From Bacteroidota bacterium (GTDB lineage: Bacteria > Bacteroidota > Bacteroidia > Chitinophagales > Chitinophagaceae), in assembly GCA_023416995.1 (NCBI GenBank), contig JAEZGI010000077.1, positions 124,001 through 188,000 on the forward strand: 64,000 bases of DNA, read 5' to 3'. The translations under genes were made by a program, and so were the position numbers. Below are positions 35,312 through 44,776 of the stretch, in pieces (the first letter of the stretch is position 1; each line of letters starts with the position of its first letter). The notes under the pieces are model-generated. The model had not been told where the DNA came from, made no database searches, and worked only from the letters and a program-made list of their open reading frames with translations.

Positions 35312-35342
35312 AAAACCAGTATTCGGGGTACAAGATATATCT

Positions 35343-35585
35343 TTACTTTTTATTCTTAAGTATGTGATCCATTACTTCTCCCCACTTCATAATATCCTCA
35401 GTTGAGCTCCCATCGAGATCGGTCCAGTTACCGGCTTGATCTTTTTGCAGGCGAAAAGTTTCTTTAAGTATTTCGACTTCATACCAGCTTTTATTTTGTT
35501 TTTGAATCTGGTATACGAAGTAATCAATATCTGTGTCTTTAATTCGCCATGACTGTTTGGCGAGCAGTTCTTTCTCCATACTCAT
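35343..35585 (-). CDS. Hypothetical protein
   Basis: 80 residues from the ATG at 35585 (MSMEKELLAKQSWRIKDT). The centre alternates short strands (YFVYQIQKQNKSWYEVEILKE, partly) and polar turns and the end is a helix (EDIMKWGEVMDHILKNKK). It ends 31 bases before the HipA-like gene starts, on the same strand, so it may be cotranscribed. No family recognised. Confidence 0.6.
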   Translation of the reverse strand: MSMEKELLAKQSWRIKDTDIDYFVYQIQKQNKSWYEVEILKETFRLQKDQAGNWTDLDGSSTEDIMKWGEVMDHILKNKK

Positions 35586-35665
35586 AATTTTAAGGGATAA
35601 ATTATCAATTTTCATACTCGGTGCACCTTATCAGCAATGAGTTGGTTTCCTGATCTTTGCCAACT

Positions 35666-36367
35666 ATGATTGAAGGCCTGGTTTTCATTTTTTGTTGTAT
35701 CGCTGCGGCCATTGCATACAACATGCACAAACTTACTGCTGCGGGAGCCGTCGCCGGTTCACTTTTAGCAATAGCCTTGTACCTGGGTGCAGGCGGCCCG
35801 GCGATCCTCTTTATGGGTGTTTTCTTCATCCTGGCGGTGTTGGCCACATCATGGAATTCCTCGCGGAAAATTAAGTCGGGTCTCGCGCGACCCGGTGATG
35901 GAACCCGTGACATTTACCAGGTAATGGCAAATGGTGGAGCTGCTTTCATCGTGGCGCTGCTCGCTATGCTATGGCCAAAACAGGAGATGTACCTTTTACT
36001 CATAGCGGCCGCATTCTCTTCCGCTGCTGCTGATACCATCTCATCTGAACTTGGTTCTCTGTATGGCAGCAGGTTCGTAAACATTCTGAACTGGAAACAT
36101 GGTGCGCGTGGCCAGAACGGTGTGGTGAGTATAGAAGGATTGCTTTTTGGAATTGCCGCCAGTATCATTGTCGCATGCTGCTACCTGGCAACAGTTCCCG
36201 CCGGGCTTTTTCATTTCACAGTGATAGTGCTGGCCGGCACCATTGGAAACCTTACTGATTCGCTGTTGGGGGCAGCCTTTGAAAACAAGGGAATGTTAAA
36301 CAACAACCAGGTTAATTTCACTAATACTGCAGTTGCTGTGCTATCAGCATGGTTGATGACCAGGTAA
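35666..36367 (+). CDS. DUF92 integral membrane protein
   Basis: 233 residues from the ATG at 35666; the TTG at 35657 only adds three residues. Six or so membrane helices are visible (for example GLVFIFCCIAAAIAYNM, AAGAVAGSLLAIALYLGAG). DUF92 markers: RDIYQVMANGGAAFIVALL, SSAAADTISSELGSLYG and NLTDSLLGAAFENKGMLNN. Bacterial members have no confirmed function; plant relatives make phytyl-phosphate in vitamin E recycling. Convergent with the response regulator at 36373 (5-base gap). Confidence 0.9.
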   Translation: MIEGLVFIFCCIAAAIAYNMHKLTAAGAVAGSLLAIALYLGAGGPAILFMGVFFILAVLATSWNSSRKIKSGLARPGDGTRDIYQVMANGGAAFIVALLAMLWPKQEMYLLLIAAAFSSAAADTISSELGSLYGSRFVNILNWKHGARGQNGVVSIEGLLFGIAASIIVACCYLATVPAGLFHFTVIVLAGTIGNLTDSLLGAAFENKGMLNNNQVNFTNTAVAVLSAWLMTR

Positions 36368-36372
36368 AAAAA

Positions 36373-37020
36373 TTAAACTATTCTTTCCTTCATCGCTTTT
36401 GAAACTACTTCTGTCAATGAGGCTACGTGCAGTTTCTCATATATCTTTTTAACGTGACTACGCACAGTTTCATAACTGATCTTAAGTTTGTCTGCAATCA
36501 TTTTATATGCGAGGCCATCAACAACACAGCTCAGCACCTCTTTTTCCCTGGGTGTAAGATTATAATCAGTAACCGCTTCCGGAACTACATAGCGAGACAT
36601 CTCCTGCATTTTGTTCAACATCTTGCGTGCGATAGAGGGACTCATCGGTGCACCACCATATTGCAACTCTTTAATTGCATCAACCAATTTCGTGTTAAGA
36701 TAATTTTTCAGGAGATAACCTGAAGCGCCCGCGCAGATCGAATCAAAAACACGATCATCATCTTCGAAAACTGTTTGCATGAGTATCTGCACGTTAGGAA
36801 ATTCTTGTTTAATGATTCGCACTGCCTCAATACCACTCATCGCCGGCATTTCAATGTCCATTAATACAATATCGGGCTTACACTCCTGCACATCTTCCTT
36901 GCAATCCAACACATGGCTAAAGGAACCTACTACTTCAAAATCGGGATCAGTGTCCAGCAACATGGAGATACTCTCCCGGATGTTCTTATTGTCATCAAAA
37001 ATCGCGATGCGAAGACCCAT
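36373..37020 (-). CDS. LuxR/NarL-family response regulator
   Basis: 215 residues. Receiver domain (1-120) with IFDDNKNIRE, VLMDIEMPAMSG and the lysine in GYLLKNYL, then a GerE-type helix-turn-helix LTPREKEVLSCVVDGL with the recognition helix in YETVRSHVKKIYEKLHV (about residues 150-205). It is cotranscribed, 51 bases after, with the propeller-type sensor kinase at 37072, and should be its partner. Targets are likely nearby, perhaps the lipoprotein genes at 40243 and 41128; that is inference. Confidence 0.95.
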   Translation of the reverse strand: MGLRIAIFDDNKNIRESISMLLDTDPDFEVVGSFSHVLDCKEDVQECKPDIVLMDIEMPAMSGIEAVRIIKQEFPNVQILMQTVFEDDDRVFDSICAGASGYLLKNYLNTKLVDAIKELQYGGAPMSPSIARKMLNKMQEMSRYVVPEAVTDYNLTPREKEVLSCVVDGLAYKMIADKLKISYETVRSHVKKIYEKLHVASLTEVVSKAMKERIV

Positions 37021-37071
37021 AATTTATTTTTATCAAGTTAACACGATTGCTGTTTGACAGGCATCCCCAAA

Positions 37072-40000
37072 TCAGGTGATAGGAAATTCAAGTTTTATTG
37101 TTGTTCCGTTACCCGGATTTGAAAACAAAACAAATCCACCTTTAATTTCTTTGGCTCTCATTTGCATATTATTCAAACCGTTGCCCGAAAGTGAATGTCG
37201 GATCTTGTTATCGACAACCAGTTTATCGAAACCCGCGCCGTCGTCAGTTATGACCATTTTTATCCTGGCTTGTTCCATTGTGATAGAAACATAGAAGTTC
37301 CGGCAGTCAGCATATTTTAATGCATTGTTAACCGATTCCTTAAAGATCAGGTAGAAGTTTTTTCTTTGCGTCATCTCAAGCGATACTTGTCGCAGAGCAG
37401 GGTCAACATCAAAATGCAAAATGATATTTCTTGCTGCGAGCAGGGGTTTTGCGAAGGACTCCATTCGTTGAAGTATGACGCTCATATTATCGTTTCGCGG
37501 GTTTATCGTCCACACGATATCACTCATCTCACTGATCATATTACTGGCAGTTTCGCTGATTTTTCCCAGCGTATCTTTCAACTGATCGTTTCTGTTCTGC
37601 TCCTGGTAAATTTTAGCCACCTGGCTGTACACCCCGATACTGCTGAGTGTCGAGCCCACATTATCGTGAAGGTCCTGCGCGATCTTGTTCCTGATTGCCT
37701 GCCTCTTTAAAATTTCGTTGATACGATACCGATATATAGAATACACAAGCGCCGCAAGAGTAGTTGATGCTAATAGGTAGAACCACCAGGTTTTCCAGAA
37801 AGGAGGTGTTATGATGAACTGAAGTGGTGTGTCCAGCTCGTACCATACTCCTGGCATATTCGTCGCTCTTAACCTAAAAGTATACGAACCGCCTGCAAGA
37901 TTTGAAAAGCTAACTTTGTTTTCAGTACCGAGATCTGTCCAGTCTGGCTGAAGACCTTCCAAACAATATTGGTATTCAACCGGTGTATTGTTGTCAAACT
38001 CAGGCGCGGCATATTCAATCGTAATATAATTCTGATCATACGCGAGTTGCAGATCTCCATTGTTGATGAGATGACTATAGGATTGATTATGTATGCTGAA
38101 GTTGGTAATGTAAACAGGTAAAGGGGAGCGGTTTTCGGCAATCGTTGCCGGATCAAAGGGGATAAAATAGTTGGTGCCGGTTACATACAATATGCCCTTA
38201 CTATCTTTAAAAATCTTTCCGCTGATACCACCTGTATTTTCAACATCGGGTAATGGAAAGCTTGTGTAAATTTTGGTTTTTGGATCATACCTGTCCACGT
38301 TACCATTGCTAACCATCCACACCCTGTTAAATTTATCTAACTGCACACTTTCAAGCAGGTTGTTGCTTTCAGGGATGTGGGTAACGGTCTTTTCGGTTGA
38401 ATTATAATAGTGCAGTCCTCCGCCGAAGGTGGTGATCCAGATGTTACCATGTTGGTCTTCTACCATATCGGTAACATCGTTATTGCTTAAACTGGTTTTA
38501 GCCGGGTTGTTTTTATAGAACGTAAAATAGTTTTTCTTTTCTTCCTCCCACATACCAAGACCCGTTTTTGCCGTTGCAAGAAAAAGTTTACCACTGGATG
38601 GGCTTTTATACAATTTTCGAATCAGGTTATCGCGCAGATTGAGGGTCTCGATAATATTTGCCGATGTGTCCAGTCTTGATACCCATTTTTGTTTTGACCA
38701 GATATAGTAAGCAAGAAAATGCCCATAGGGTGAAACAACAAGCGCAGGTTCGTCAAATAATGTATCCTCACAAATAGAAACGATCTGTGACCGGATGATC
38801 TGGTTTACCACGCTGTCCTTATCGGTATTTGGTAATTGGGTTAGTTCAAAATTTTGCTCATTCAGGCGGAACAGCGAATAGTTGGTACCAAGAAACAGTT
38901 CGCCCTTGCACGACCTGTAAAATTTGGTTGCTTCAACCGTTTTTCCTTTGAAATTAAGCGACACGTGCATGAATTCACCACCTATACCGGGTTTGATGAA
39001 TATGCCTTTGTTGGTACCTATCCATAATTTGCCACCCGGCGATTCAAAAAAATCAAATAACCTGATCGCTTCCCTGTTGTCATGGGAAAGGAAATGCTGT
39101 CTGAATTGTTGCTGCCAGGGGTTACTGAGGCTGATACCCCGATCTGTGCCTATCCATACCAGCCCGGAACGATCGGTAAAAATGCAGTTGACGTGATTGT
39201 CTGCAAGACTCCCACTTTTGGCCGGATCGTGCTGATAATTCGTGAATGTTTCAGTAACCGGATTGAAGATCTGTAGTCCCATTGTCTTTCCGCCCATCCA
39301 TAACTGCCGGTTGGTATCTTCCGCGAAAGCAAGGATCTCATCCGGTAAAAAGTCTGATCTATAACGGTTACCAGTATACGCAGTTTTGGTGTTTTGAGAT
39401 GCTGTGTATTTATATAGTACTCTGTCCCAGGAACCGAACCAGGTATTATGACGGCTATCTGTGAAAAGCGAAATTACGGTTACGTGCGGTAGCGTTTTAT
39501 TATAAAGATCTTCATACCTGCTATCCATCGAAAAACTCAATGTACGTGGGTTCAGGGTTAATAATCCTCCGCCCTGGCGGCCCGCCCAGATTTCATCCGC
39601 CTTTCGTTTGGATAGGGCAAGGACGGTTTTTGTCCCACGATTCACTGGTGACAAAAAACGCTCTGTTGTTTTATCGAACCTCAGCAAATAGAATCCGCTT
39701 GTTGCCAACCAGAGAAAGCCGTCATCATCCTCAACAATTTTATTTATCAGGTTAACAGGTATTGAATTGCTGTCGCCAGGCTGGTGACGATACTGTCGGA
39801 ACTGCTGCCCGGATGGAAGCCGGTAATCATGTCTTGTTAAACCTCCATCTGCGGTCGCTATCCAAAGTACACCCTGCTTGTCTTCAAGCAGATCTGTTAT
39901 TATGTTTCCCGAAAGGGTTGATGAGTTGCCAGGAACATTTTTATAAATTACAAAATGTTTTCCATCATACCTGTTTAATCCATCGTTGGTTCCTATCCAG

Positions 40001-40170
40001 ATAAATCCACGGGCGTCCTGTTTAATACAGTTCACTTTGTTGTGCGACAGACCGTTTTTTGTAGTGATGTTTTCAAAATGCAATGAAGTGCGCTGCGCGG
40101 TCACAACGCGAAGTATGAAGATCTGAAGGCAAAACAAGAAGAGTAGCCTCATAATTAGCCTGGTTCTCAC
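37072..40170 (-). CDS. Propeller-type sensor histidine kinase
   Basis: 1032 residues: N-terminal signal (MRTRLIMRLLFLFCLQIFIL), two sets of propeller repeats (FIWIGTNDGLNRYDG, LVWIGTDRGISL, KLWIGTNKGIFI), a Y_Y_Y domain (about 690-760), one membrane helix (WWFYLLASTTLAALVYSIYR), then a HisKA_3 dimerisation helix with the phospho-accepting histidine in QDLHDNVGSTLS, and a HATPase domain with DDGAGFD. The propellers face the periplasm. Unlike hybrid SusCD-type sensors it lacks receiver and AraC parts, and relies on the separate NarL-type regulator following it. Ligand unknown. Confidence 0.95.
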   Translation of the reverse strand: MRTRLIMRLLFLFCLQIFILRVVTAQRTSLHFENITTKNGLSHNKVNCIKQDARGFIWIGTNDGLNRYDGKHFVIYKNVPGNSSTLSGNIITDLLEDKQGVLWIATADGGLTRHDYRLPSGQQFRQYRHQPGDSNSIPVNLINKIVEDDDGFLWLATSGFYLLRFDKTTERFLSPVNRGTKTVLALSKRKADEIWAGRQGGGLLTLNPRTLSFSMDSRYEDLYNKTLPHVTVISLFTDSRHNTWFGSWDRVLYKYTASQNTKTAYTGNRYRSDFLPDEILAFAEDTNRQLWMGGKTMGLQIFNPVTETFTNYQHDPAKSGSLADNHVNCIFTDRSGLVWIGTDRGISLSNPWQQQFRQHFLSHDNREAIRLFDFFESPGGKLWIGTNKGIFIKPGIGGEFMHVSLNFKGKTVEATKFYRSCKGELFLGTNYSLFRLNEQNFELTQLPNTDKDSVVNQIIRSQIVSICEDTLFDEPALVVSPYGHFLAYYIWSKQKWVSRLDTSANIIETLNLRDNLIRKLYKSPSSGKLFLATAKTGLGMWEEEKKNYFTFYKNNPAKTSLSNNDVTDMVEDQHGNIWITTFGGGLHYYNSTEKTVTHIPESNNLLESVQLDKFNRVWMVSNGNVDRYDPKTKIYTSFPLPDVENTGGISGKIFKDSKGILYVTGTNYFIPFDPATIAENRSPLPVYITNFSIHNQSYSHLINNGDLQLAYDQNYITIEYAAPEFDNNTPVEYQYCLEGLQPDWTDLGTENKVSFSNLAGGSYTFRLRATNMPGVWYELDTPLQFIITPPFWKTWWFYLLASTTLAALVYSIYRYRINEILKRQAIRNKIAQDLHDNVGSTLSSIGVYSQVAKIYQEQNRNDQLKDTLGKISETASNMISEMSDIVWTINPRNDNMSVILQRMESFAKPLLAARNIILHFDVDPALRQVSLEMTQRKNFYLIFKESVNNALKYADCRNFYVSITMEQARIKMVITDDGAGFDKLVVDNKIRHSLSGNGLNNMQMRAKEIKGGFVLFSNPGNGTTIKLEFPIT

Positions 40171-40242
40171 ATAAATTTACCTAATCGTTGGGGTAATGCA
40201 GTGGCATTCTTTACCGATTGATGGTCACTTTTATCGTCTTGA

Positions 40243-41004
40243 CTATTTTATTTGCGCCTCGGGTTCCGCATAGATAAAATCATCCAGCACAATAAGGTCA
40301 TCAGGTCCGCCCTGCGATACATCTGCCTTACCGGAAACCAACGACCCCGGGTGACTTACTTCTATGCGCGTTATTTTTTCTCCGTTTTTAAAATAGATGC
40401 CGAGAAAAGAAAATGTGCTTTTATCATTATGCGCAGGTATAAAAAATCTCCCGAGACTTCTGCTTTCATTGAATAGCTCAAGATAACTTTCGTTGTTATG
40501 ATCCACATCTGAGAATACAGCGCCGAAGCCGGCTACTCCTGCCTTTAGCGCTTTACCCGGTACCTGGAATCCAACTTCCCATAAATTATTGGATATGTTA
40601 GCAAACACATTGGCGCCGCTAAATGCTTTGAAACTACCGGCAGCCAGTATATTGACCTCTTCAAAGCTTTTTTTACTCACAGCAAAAGTGCCGGCCCTTG
40701 AAGTATAAACCAGACCTCGTTGACGTGTTGCTACGGCGCTGGCGCCAACCGGGTTAAAAAAATCTTCAGGCAGAGGTTTGCCCAGCATATCTTCCGGGAC
40801 CCCGTCCCAATTAACCTCCCGTCGCCCATCAGTCGCTGCACCGCCCGTATTGAGTGGTCCAAGCAAGGAGCGGAAACGATCCATGCCTGCCTGTATATCG
40901 CCATTGACAGCTATTACCTCGACAGCTTCTTTGTTTTCATTGTCTTTGTTGCAGCCCGCTATAGCCATCATCATCACTGCCATAAAAATGTATGCGCTTT
41001 TCAT
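40243..41004 (-). CDS. Lipoprotein of unknown function, paralogue of its neighbour
   Basis: 253 residues with the lipoprotein signal MKSAYIFMAVMMMAIAGC followed by a charged linker (NKDNENKEAVEV). The motif DGRREVNWDGVPEDM, then LPEDFFNPVGA and QRGLVYTSRAGTF, also appears in the gene at 41128, as do GFGAVFSDVDHNNESYLELFNESRSLG (parts) and STFSFLGIYFKNGEKITRIE. Sugar-binding-like beta-rich folds come to mind, but no family is assigned. It is 123 bases downstream of the paralogue, with a terminator-like hairpin between them, and lies just after the sensor kinase's start on the other side. Confidence 0.85.
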   Translation of the reverse strand: MKSAYIFMAVMMMAIAGCNKDNENKEAVEVIAVNGDIQAGMDRFRSLLGPLNTGGAATDGRREVNWDGVPEDMLGKPLPEDFFNPVGASAVATRQRGLVYTSRAGTFAVSKKSFEEVNILAAGSFKAFSGANVFANISNNLWEVGFQVPGKALKAGVAGFGAVFSDVDHNNESYLELFNESRSLGRFFIPAHNDKSTFSFLGIYFKNGEKITRIEVSHPGSLVSGKADVSQGGPDDLIVLDDFIYAEPEAQIK

Positions 41005-41047
41005 CTCTTGTTTTGATTCAAAATTGAATAAAGTGTATTGAAATTTA

Positions 41048-41102
41048 TATCACCTAAAACGGTGATATCTGTAAAAACAATCTTCCCGAAGGAAGATTGT
41101 TA
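41048..41102 (-). terminator. Terminator between the tandem lipoprotein genes
   Basis: The minus strand forms an 11-base perfect stem AACAATCTTCC with GGAAGATTGTT around a TTCG loop closed by C-G (the very stable UUCG tetraloop in RNA), at 41076-41101, followed by a T run. A second hairpin (ATATCACC with GGTGATAT, 41047-41068) follows. It should end transcription after the gene at 41128 and thus uncouple it from 40243. Confidence 0.75.
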
Positions 41103-41127
41103 ACCTGACTGACCACACTATCCACAC

Positions 41128-41931
41128 TTAACGAATTTGTTTGGGTTCGTCATAAAAGAAGTCGTCATAAGCGACGAGGTCTTTTGAACCGCCATCACTG
41201 ATATCTTTGACGCCAGCTGCCAAAACCCCGTTTCCTGCTGTGATTTTGATCCTGGTGATTTTTTCTTTCGCAAAATGTACCCCGAGAAAAGAAAAGGAAC
41301 CTTTGTCATTGCGTGGTAAGGCTTTGAATACGCCGAGTGATTTGTTTCCGTTATAAAACTCAAGTGTTGTTGAGTTTGCGACATCCACATCCGAGAATAC
41401 TATACCGAAACCATGTACAAATGCGTCTGTATTGGTTCCCGGAATTTTAAATGCGATTTCACTGATTGTTGAACTGGCAGAGATTAATTGTTTCTTTTTA
41501 CTGAACGCCTCGAATTGTCCGGCGTAAGAAGGGTCAAGATCAACGAAAGAGGAGCTGTCGATACGGATGGGTGAACCATTTGCCAAATACACAAGTCCTC
41601 TCTTGCGGCCATTTGCCCCCGCCGGGTCAGTAAGGTTGAAGAAATCAAGCGGAAAGTTGTTGTTGTTTGTAAGATTTGCAGGAACACCATCCCAGTTCAC
41701 CTCTCTTCGTCCTACAGTCTGATCCGGAGTGGTATTTAATGGCTCGCCAAGCATCTGTCTGAACTGGTCAATTACACCTACTAAGGAACCTTCGTCTCCG
41801 GCAGCTTTAAATTCTTTGCTTTCGATCTGTGGTTTGCCAGGCTGATCAGGTTGATAATTATCATCGTCTTTGTCGCAGCTCGTAACGAGCAAAATGGCGG
41901 ACAGAATTGCTGATAAGGTTGTCTTTTTCAT
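41128..41931 (-). CDS. Lipoprotein of unknown function, tandem paralogue
   Basis: 267 residues with signal MKKTTLSAILSAILLVTSC, then an acidic DKDDDN linker. Shares with 40243 the ordered landmarks VGRREVNWDGVPA, FPLDFFNLTDPAG, RKRGLVYLAN, VHGFGIVFSDVDVANSTTLEFYNGNKSLG (parts), SFSFLGVHFAKEKITRIKI and a closing DLVAYDDFFYDEPKQ. So the pair arose by duplication but has diverged considerably. Exported and membrane-anchored; substrate or ligand not known. A CATCTTTG box with a TTTA 19 bases upstream (near 41968) is a fair promoter. Confidence 0.85.
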   Translation of the reverse strand: MKKTTLSAILSAILLVTSCDKDDDNYQPDQPGKPQIESKEFKAAGDEGSLVGVIDQFRQMLGEPLNTTPDQTVGRREVNWDGVPANLTNNNNFPLDFFNLTDPAGANGRKRGLVYLANGSPIRIDSSSFVDLDPSYAGQFEAFSKKKQLISASSTISEIAFKIPGTNTDAFVHGFGIVFSDVDVANSTTLEFYNGNKSLGVFKALPRNDKGSFSFLGVHFAKEKITRIKITAGNGVLAAGVKDISDGGSKDLVAYDDFFYDEPKQIR

Positions 41932-42039
41932 TGTTTGTTGTTTGTAGTGAGTGTGACTTTTTTCTTTGCAAAGATGTCTTGCAAATCATGAGGGCTAAAT
42001 GCCCGATACTGTTAAAAGTCCTCACTACAAACGGGGATG

Positions 42040-42843
42040 TCAGACGGGCTGGTAAACCTTAAGTTGTTCTATCTGTTTTCGGATAATTCTTCTTTTCATG
42101 AACGATGGTGTTATATGGCTAAGGGTTTTAAACAACCGGTTTAGTCTGCCTGGTATGATAACCATTTTACCTCTCAACAAGCCATCGATCGCGATCGGTG
42201 CAACATCTTCAGGATTCATCAGCGACAAAAGACTGATTTTTGTACCCGATTTGTTAAGCATAGTCTGGGCAGGATTAGTATTAATGCCACCCGGGCACAA
42301 CACACTCACGGTTATATTGTATGGTGCTAACTCCGCAGCAAGACTTTTCGAAAAAAAATAGATAAAGGATTTTGTTCCTCCATAAACCTGCTTCAGCGGA
42401 ATAGCAAAAAAGCACGCGAGGCTGCTGACATTTAAAATATAAGATCTGTTGTGTCGCCGCAGCAGTGGTAGAAACGCATGTGTCAAAGCAGTGGTGGCGA
42501 TAACGTTTATACGAATCTGTTTTTCAAAAAAGCAACGATCGGCAGATTCAAAAAGTTGTGTGTTTCCAAGGCCGGCGTTGTTGATCAGCATGTTAATTTC
42601 AATGCCAGTTTGCTGAACGATCCGCAAAAGCGATCCTGCACTGTCAGGAGCTGTAAGATCCTGGTCGATGGCTATTACATCAACATCAAAATTTTTTAAC
42701 AGGTAGTCGCGTACCTGCTGCAGACCTGAATCTGGCAACGCAACAAGTATAAGATTCATATTTCTGCGGGCACATTCAATAGCCAGCGCTTTCCCTAATC
42801 CCTCACTTGCCCCTGTAATGAGGGTGTACGGCCGATTTTTCAT
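42040..42843 (-). CDS. SDR-family NAD(P)-dependent oxidoreductase
   Basis: 267 residues. TGASEGLGKALAIECA is the nucleotide loop, LINNAGLG the NNAG motif, LNVSSLA the catalytic serine and YGGTKSFIYFFSKSL the YxxxK pair. The C-terminal part carries basic and hydrophobic residues (RRIIRKQIEQLKVY), as in membrane-associated steroid-dehydrogenase-like members. The start overlaps the preceding epimerase stop by 4 bases; both are the end of a DUF6134-epimerase-SDR operon. Substrate unknown. Confidence 0.93.
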   Translation of the reverse strand: MKNRPYTLITGASEGLGKALAIECARRNMNLILVALPDSGLQQVRDYLLKNFDVDVIAIDQDLTAPDSAGSLLRIVQQTGIEINMLINNAGLGNTQLFESADRCFFEKQIRINVIATTALTHAFLPLLRRHNRSYILNVSSLACFFAIPLKQVYGGTKSFIYFFSKSLAAELAPYNITVSVLCPGGINTNPAQTMLNKSGTKISLLSLMNPEDVAPIAIDGLLRGKMVIIPGRLNRLFKTLSHITPSFMKRRIIRKQIEQLKVYQPV

Positions 42844-43814
42844 AAAGCCAGTTTAATATGCTGAATAGTCTTTTGTATGCCTTCCCGAAAACTGGTTACC
42901 TGGTAACCCAATTCATTGATTGCTTTTGAACAATCAAACGCAGCATTCTGCAAATAACGTTGTGCGGCTTCGGGCGTGAAAGCTGGCGGAGCACCTGTTA
43001 GCTGGTGTTTAAGTAATTGAAGGTATCCCCATGTTTTCACAGCTGAAGCCGGTAGCGGAAGTAATCTTGTTTTTCCAACCTTTTCTTTAACGATAGCAAT
43101 AACATCTGCGTACGTAAGGTTTTCACCCCCGGCGATATATCTTTCACCACTTCGGCCATGTTTCATGGCCAGTATATGGCAGTTCACAACATCTTCAACA
43201 AAAGCGTAGTTTCCAATAACGTGTGGTATACCCGGCATAAGTACGGGCCTCCCTTTAAGACATGCAATGAGCATTTTTGTAATCATATTAGCATGTGTTA
43301 CCGGGCCGGGTCCGTAAACGCGCGATGGATTCACTATTACTGCCGGTAAACCTTGCCTGGCATACCCACGCACCATATTTTCTGCCAGTTGTTTTGAAAG
43401 ATCGTAATCATGATCATACGCTGTTATTCTTGGGTCCGACTCCGTTAGCGGCGTTTTTAATGAAGGGCCGAAAACTGCACAACTTGAGGTGTATACAAGC
43501 TTCTGAACGCCATGTCGCCTGGCCGCTTCCAGCACATTTTTTGTCGCACTTACATTTATATCATAAAATGTTTTGCGTGTCGGCGCCCATAGTTTTGCAT
43601 AACCAGCAATGTGATATACCTGTTCACAACCCTGCATTGCTTTGTGAACCACCTTTTCGTCGGTGATATCACCCTTATAGATACAAATATTATCAGGCAG
43701 ATCAGTTGCCTGTGGCTGGCGTATCAGTGCATTGACTTCATGTCCTTCTGCAACCAGTTGTTCTGTAAGCCTGTGACCGATAAACCCGCTTGCACCGGTT
43801 ATAAAGATTTTCAT
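42840..43814 (-). CDS. NAD-dependent epimerase/dehydratase (extended SDR)
   Basis: 324 residues. N-terminal Rossmann loop FITGASGFIGHRLTEQL, the serine in LVYTSSCAVFG and the YDLSKQLAE tyrosine-lysine pair. The end has the substrate-binding part typical of hopanoid-associated and dihydroflavonol-reductase-like members (GPGPVTHANMITKMLIACL, AFVEDVVNCHILAMKHG, partly). Coupled by a 4-base overlap to the SDR gene and 16 bases after the DUF6134-like gene. A role in lipid or sugar modification is likely but not specific. Confidence 0.92.
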   Translation of the reverse strand: MKIFITGASGFIGHRLTEQLVAEGHEVNALIRQPQATDLPDNICIYKGDITDEKVVHKAMQGCEQVYHIAGYAKLWAPTRKTFYDINVSATKNVLEAARRHGVQKLVYTSSCAVFGPSLKTPLTESDPRITAYDHDYDLSKQLAENMVRGYARQGLPAVIVNPSRVYGPGPVTHANMITKMLIACLKGRPVLMPGIPHVIGNYAFVEDVVNCHILAMKHGRSGERYIAGGENLTYADVIAIVKEKVGKTRLLPLPASAVKTWGYLQLLKHQLTGAPPAFTPEAAQRYLQNAAFDCSKAINELGYQVTSFREGIQKTIQHIKLAL

Positions 43815-43830
43815 TATAAATGGTTTTGAG

Positions 43831-44427
43831 TTATTGTGGTTTTATAAGATGCATTTCCATTGTATACATGGTACTGTGCACATCCACCCGTGAACAAACG
43901 CCGTTCGTATAGGTATAATAGTTATAATTGCCATCGGGTAATAACATCCTGTATGTATGCGGCTTCATCTTTTTTATTGGCAGAAAACGTTGGTAATTGT
44001 CTGAATAAACGCTCGTGGTATTTACCGGTTCCTCGAAGTAAAGACTCATAACATTATATGTAATTGCCTTGTGCGGAAGTGTACTGATCTTCCCTTCCTT
44101 TACAAGTTCATAAGCGTTGTTCAGGGACCTTGTTTCCCGGATTGATTTTTCATTTCCGTTTATCACACGTGAAACGGTTGAGTAAGTCAGCCGGCCGTCA
44201 TGAAATACCGACTCCTGCGAGGTTTTAACGCGGATGGAGAAAATGAATCTTGCTTTGATATCGGAATGCATCTTATAATAAAGCCTGTTTCCTTCCGTTT
44301 CCCGGTCTATGTTTACGGTTCCTACCGCCTCGCCTTTATATTTAACCTGGTAAACTGTACGTTGTTGGGCAACAACAAATAAGGTTGAAAAGATTAGTGC
44401 CAGGGTGATATTCATTTTATGCAGCAT
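43831..44427 (-). CDS. DUF6134-family exported protein
   Basis: 198 residues from the ATG at 44427 (MLHKMNITLALIFSTLFVVA, then QQ); the ATG at 44415 is an alternative, and the upstream TTG is not needed. After the signal peptide the protein is a single beta-rich domain (TVYQVKYKGEAVGTVNI, GRLTYSTVSRVINGNEK, GNYNYYTYTNGVCSRVDV). I base the family name on this pattern and length; function is unknown. First gene of the leftward operon with the two dehydrogenases. Confidence 0.7.
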   Translation of the reverse strand: MLHKMNITLALIFSTLFVVAQQRTVYQVKYKGEAVGTVNIDRETEGNRLYYKMHSDIKARFIFSIRVKTSQESVFHDGRLTYSTVSRVINGNEKSIRETRSLNNAYELVKEGKISTLPHKAITYNVMSLYFEEPVNTTSVYSDNYQRFLPIKKMKPHTYRMLLPDGNYNYYTYTNGVCSRVDVHSTMYTMEMHLIKPQ

Positions 44428-44433
44428 GTTCAA

Positions 44434-44776
44434 CCTGTTTTGTAGTTGAATGAAATTTGTTGATCCGTTTTAACAACAATGGCCGGTATTTCCTAAACAT
44501 CATAATAAGAAGGCCGATTATCATATGCTATGTTTTATCAATGACAGCACAAGCAAGTGCCACCCCTATGGTCCGACCGTCTTTTTCTATTTTTTAACAA
44601 TAGATCGCTTATCACGATAACTACAATAATCATGTCACGGCAGCCGACCAGGTCGTTCTCCCCGGAGCATTTTTATATGGAGCAGGTCAAAAACAGGTAA
44701 TTAATAGCTAATTCCTGCGAAGGATGATCAGCGGGATGGCTTAATTTCATTTCCAACTACAATAAATACTTTCATA
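44434..44776. other. 343-base divergent intergenic region
   Basis: Between the DUF6134 operon and the S9 peptidase. It holds upstream regions of both; I see no TAnnTTTG box in good position for the S9 gene and no hairpin with a T tail. A 35-codon minus-strand frame (44417-44524) starts with hydrophobic residues and ends just before the ATG at 44415, but I find no further support for it. Confidence 0.5.

Noticed and set aside
44417..44524. 35-codon minus-strand frame ending just before the DUF6134 ATG
   Set aside because: Hydrophobic start and basic end are suggestive, but it is short and could be chance; no ribosome site or other support.
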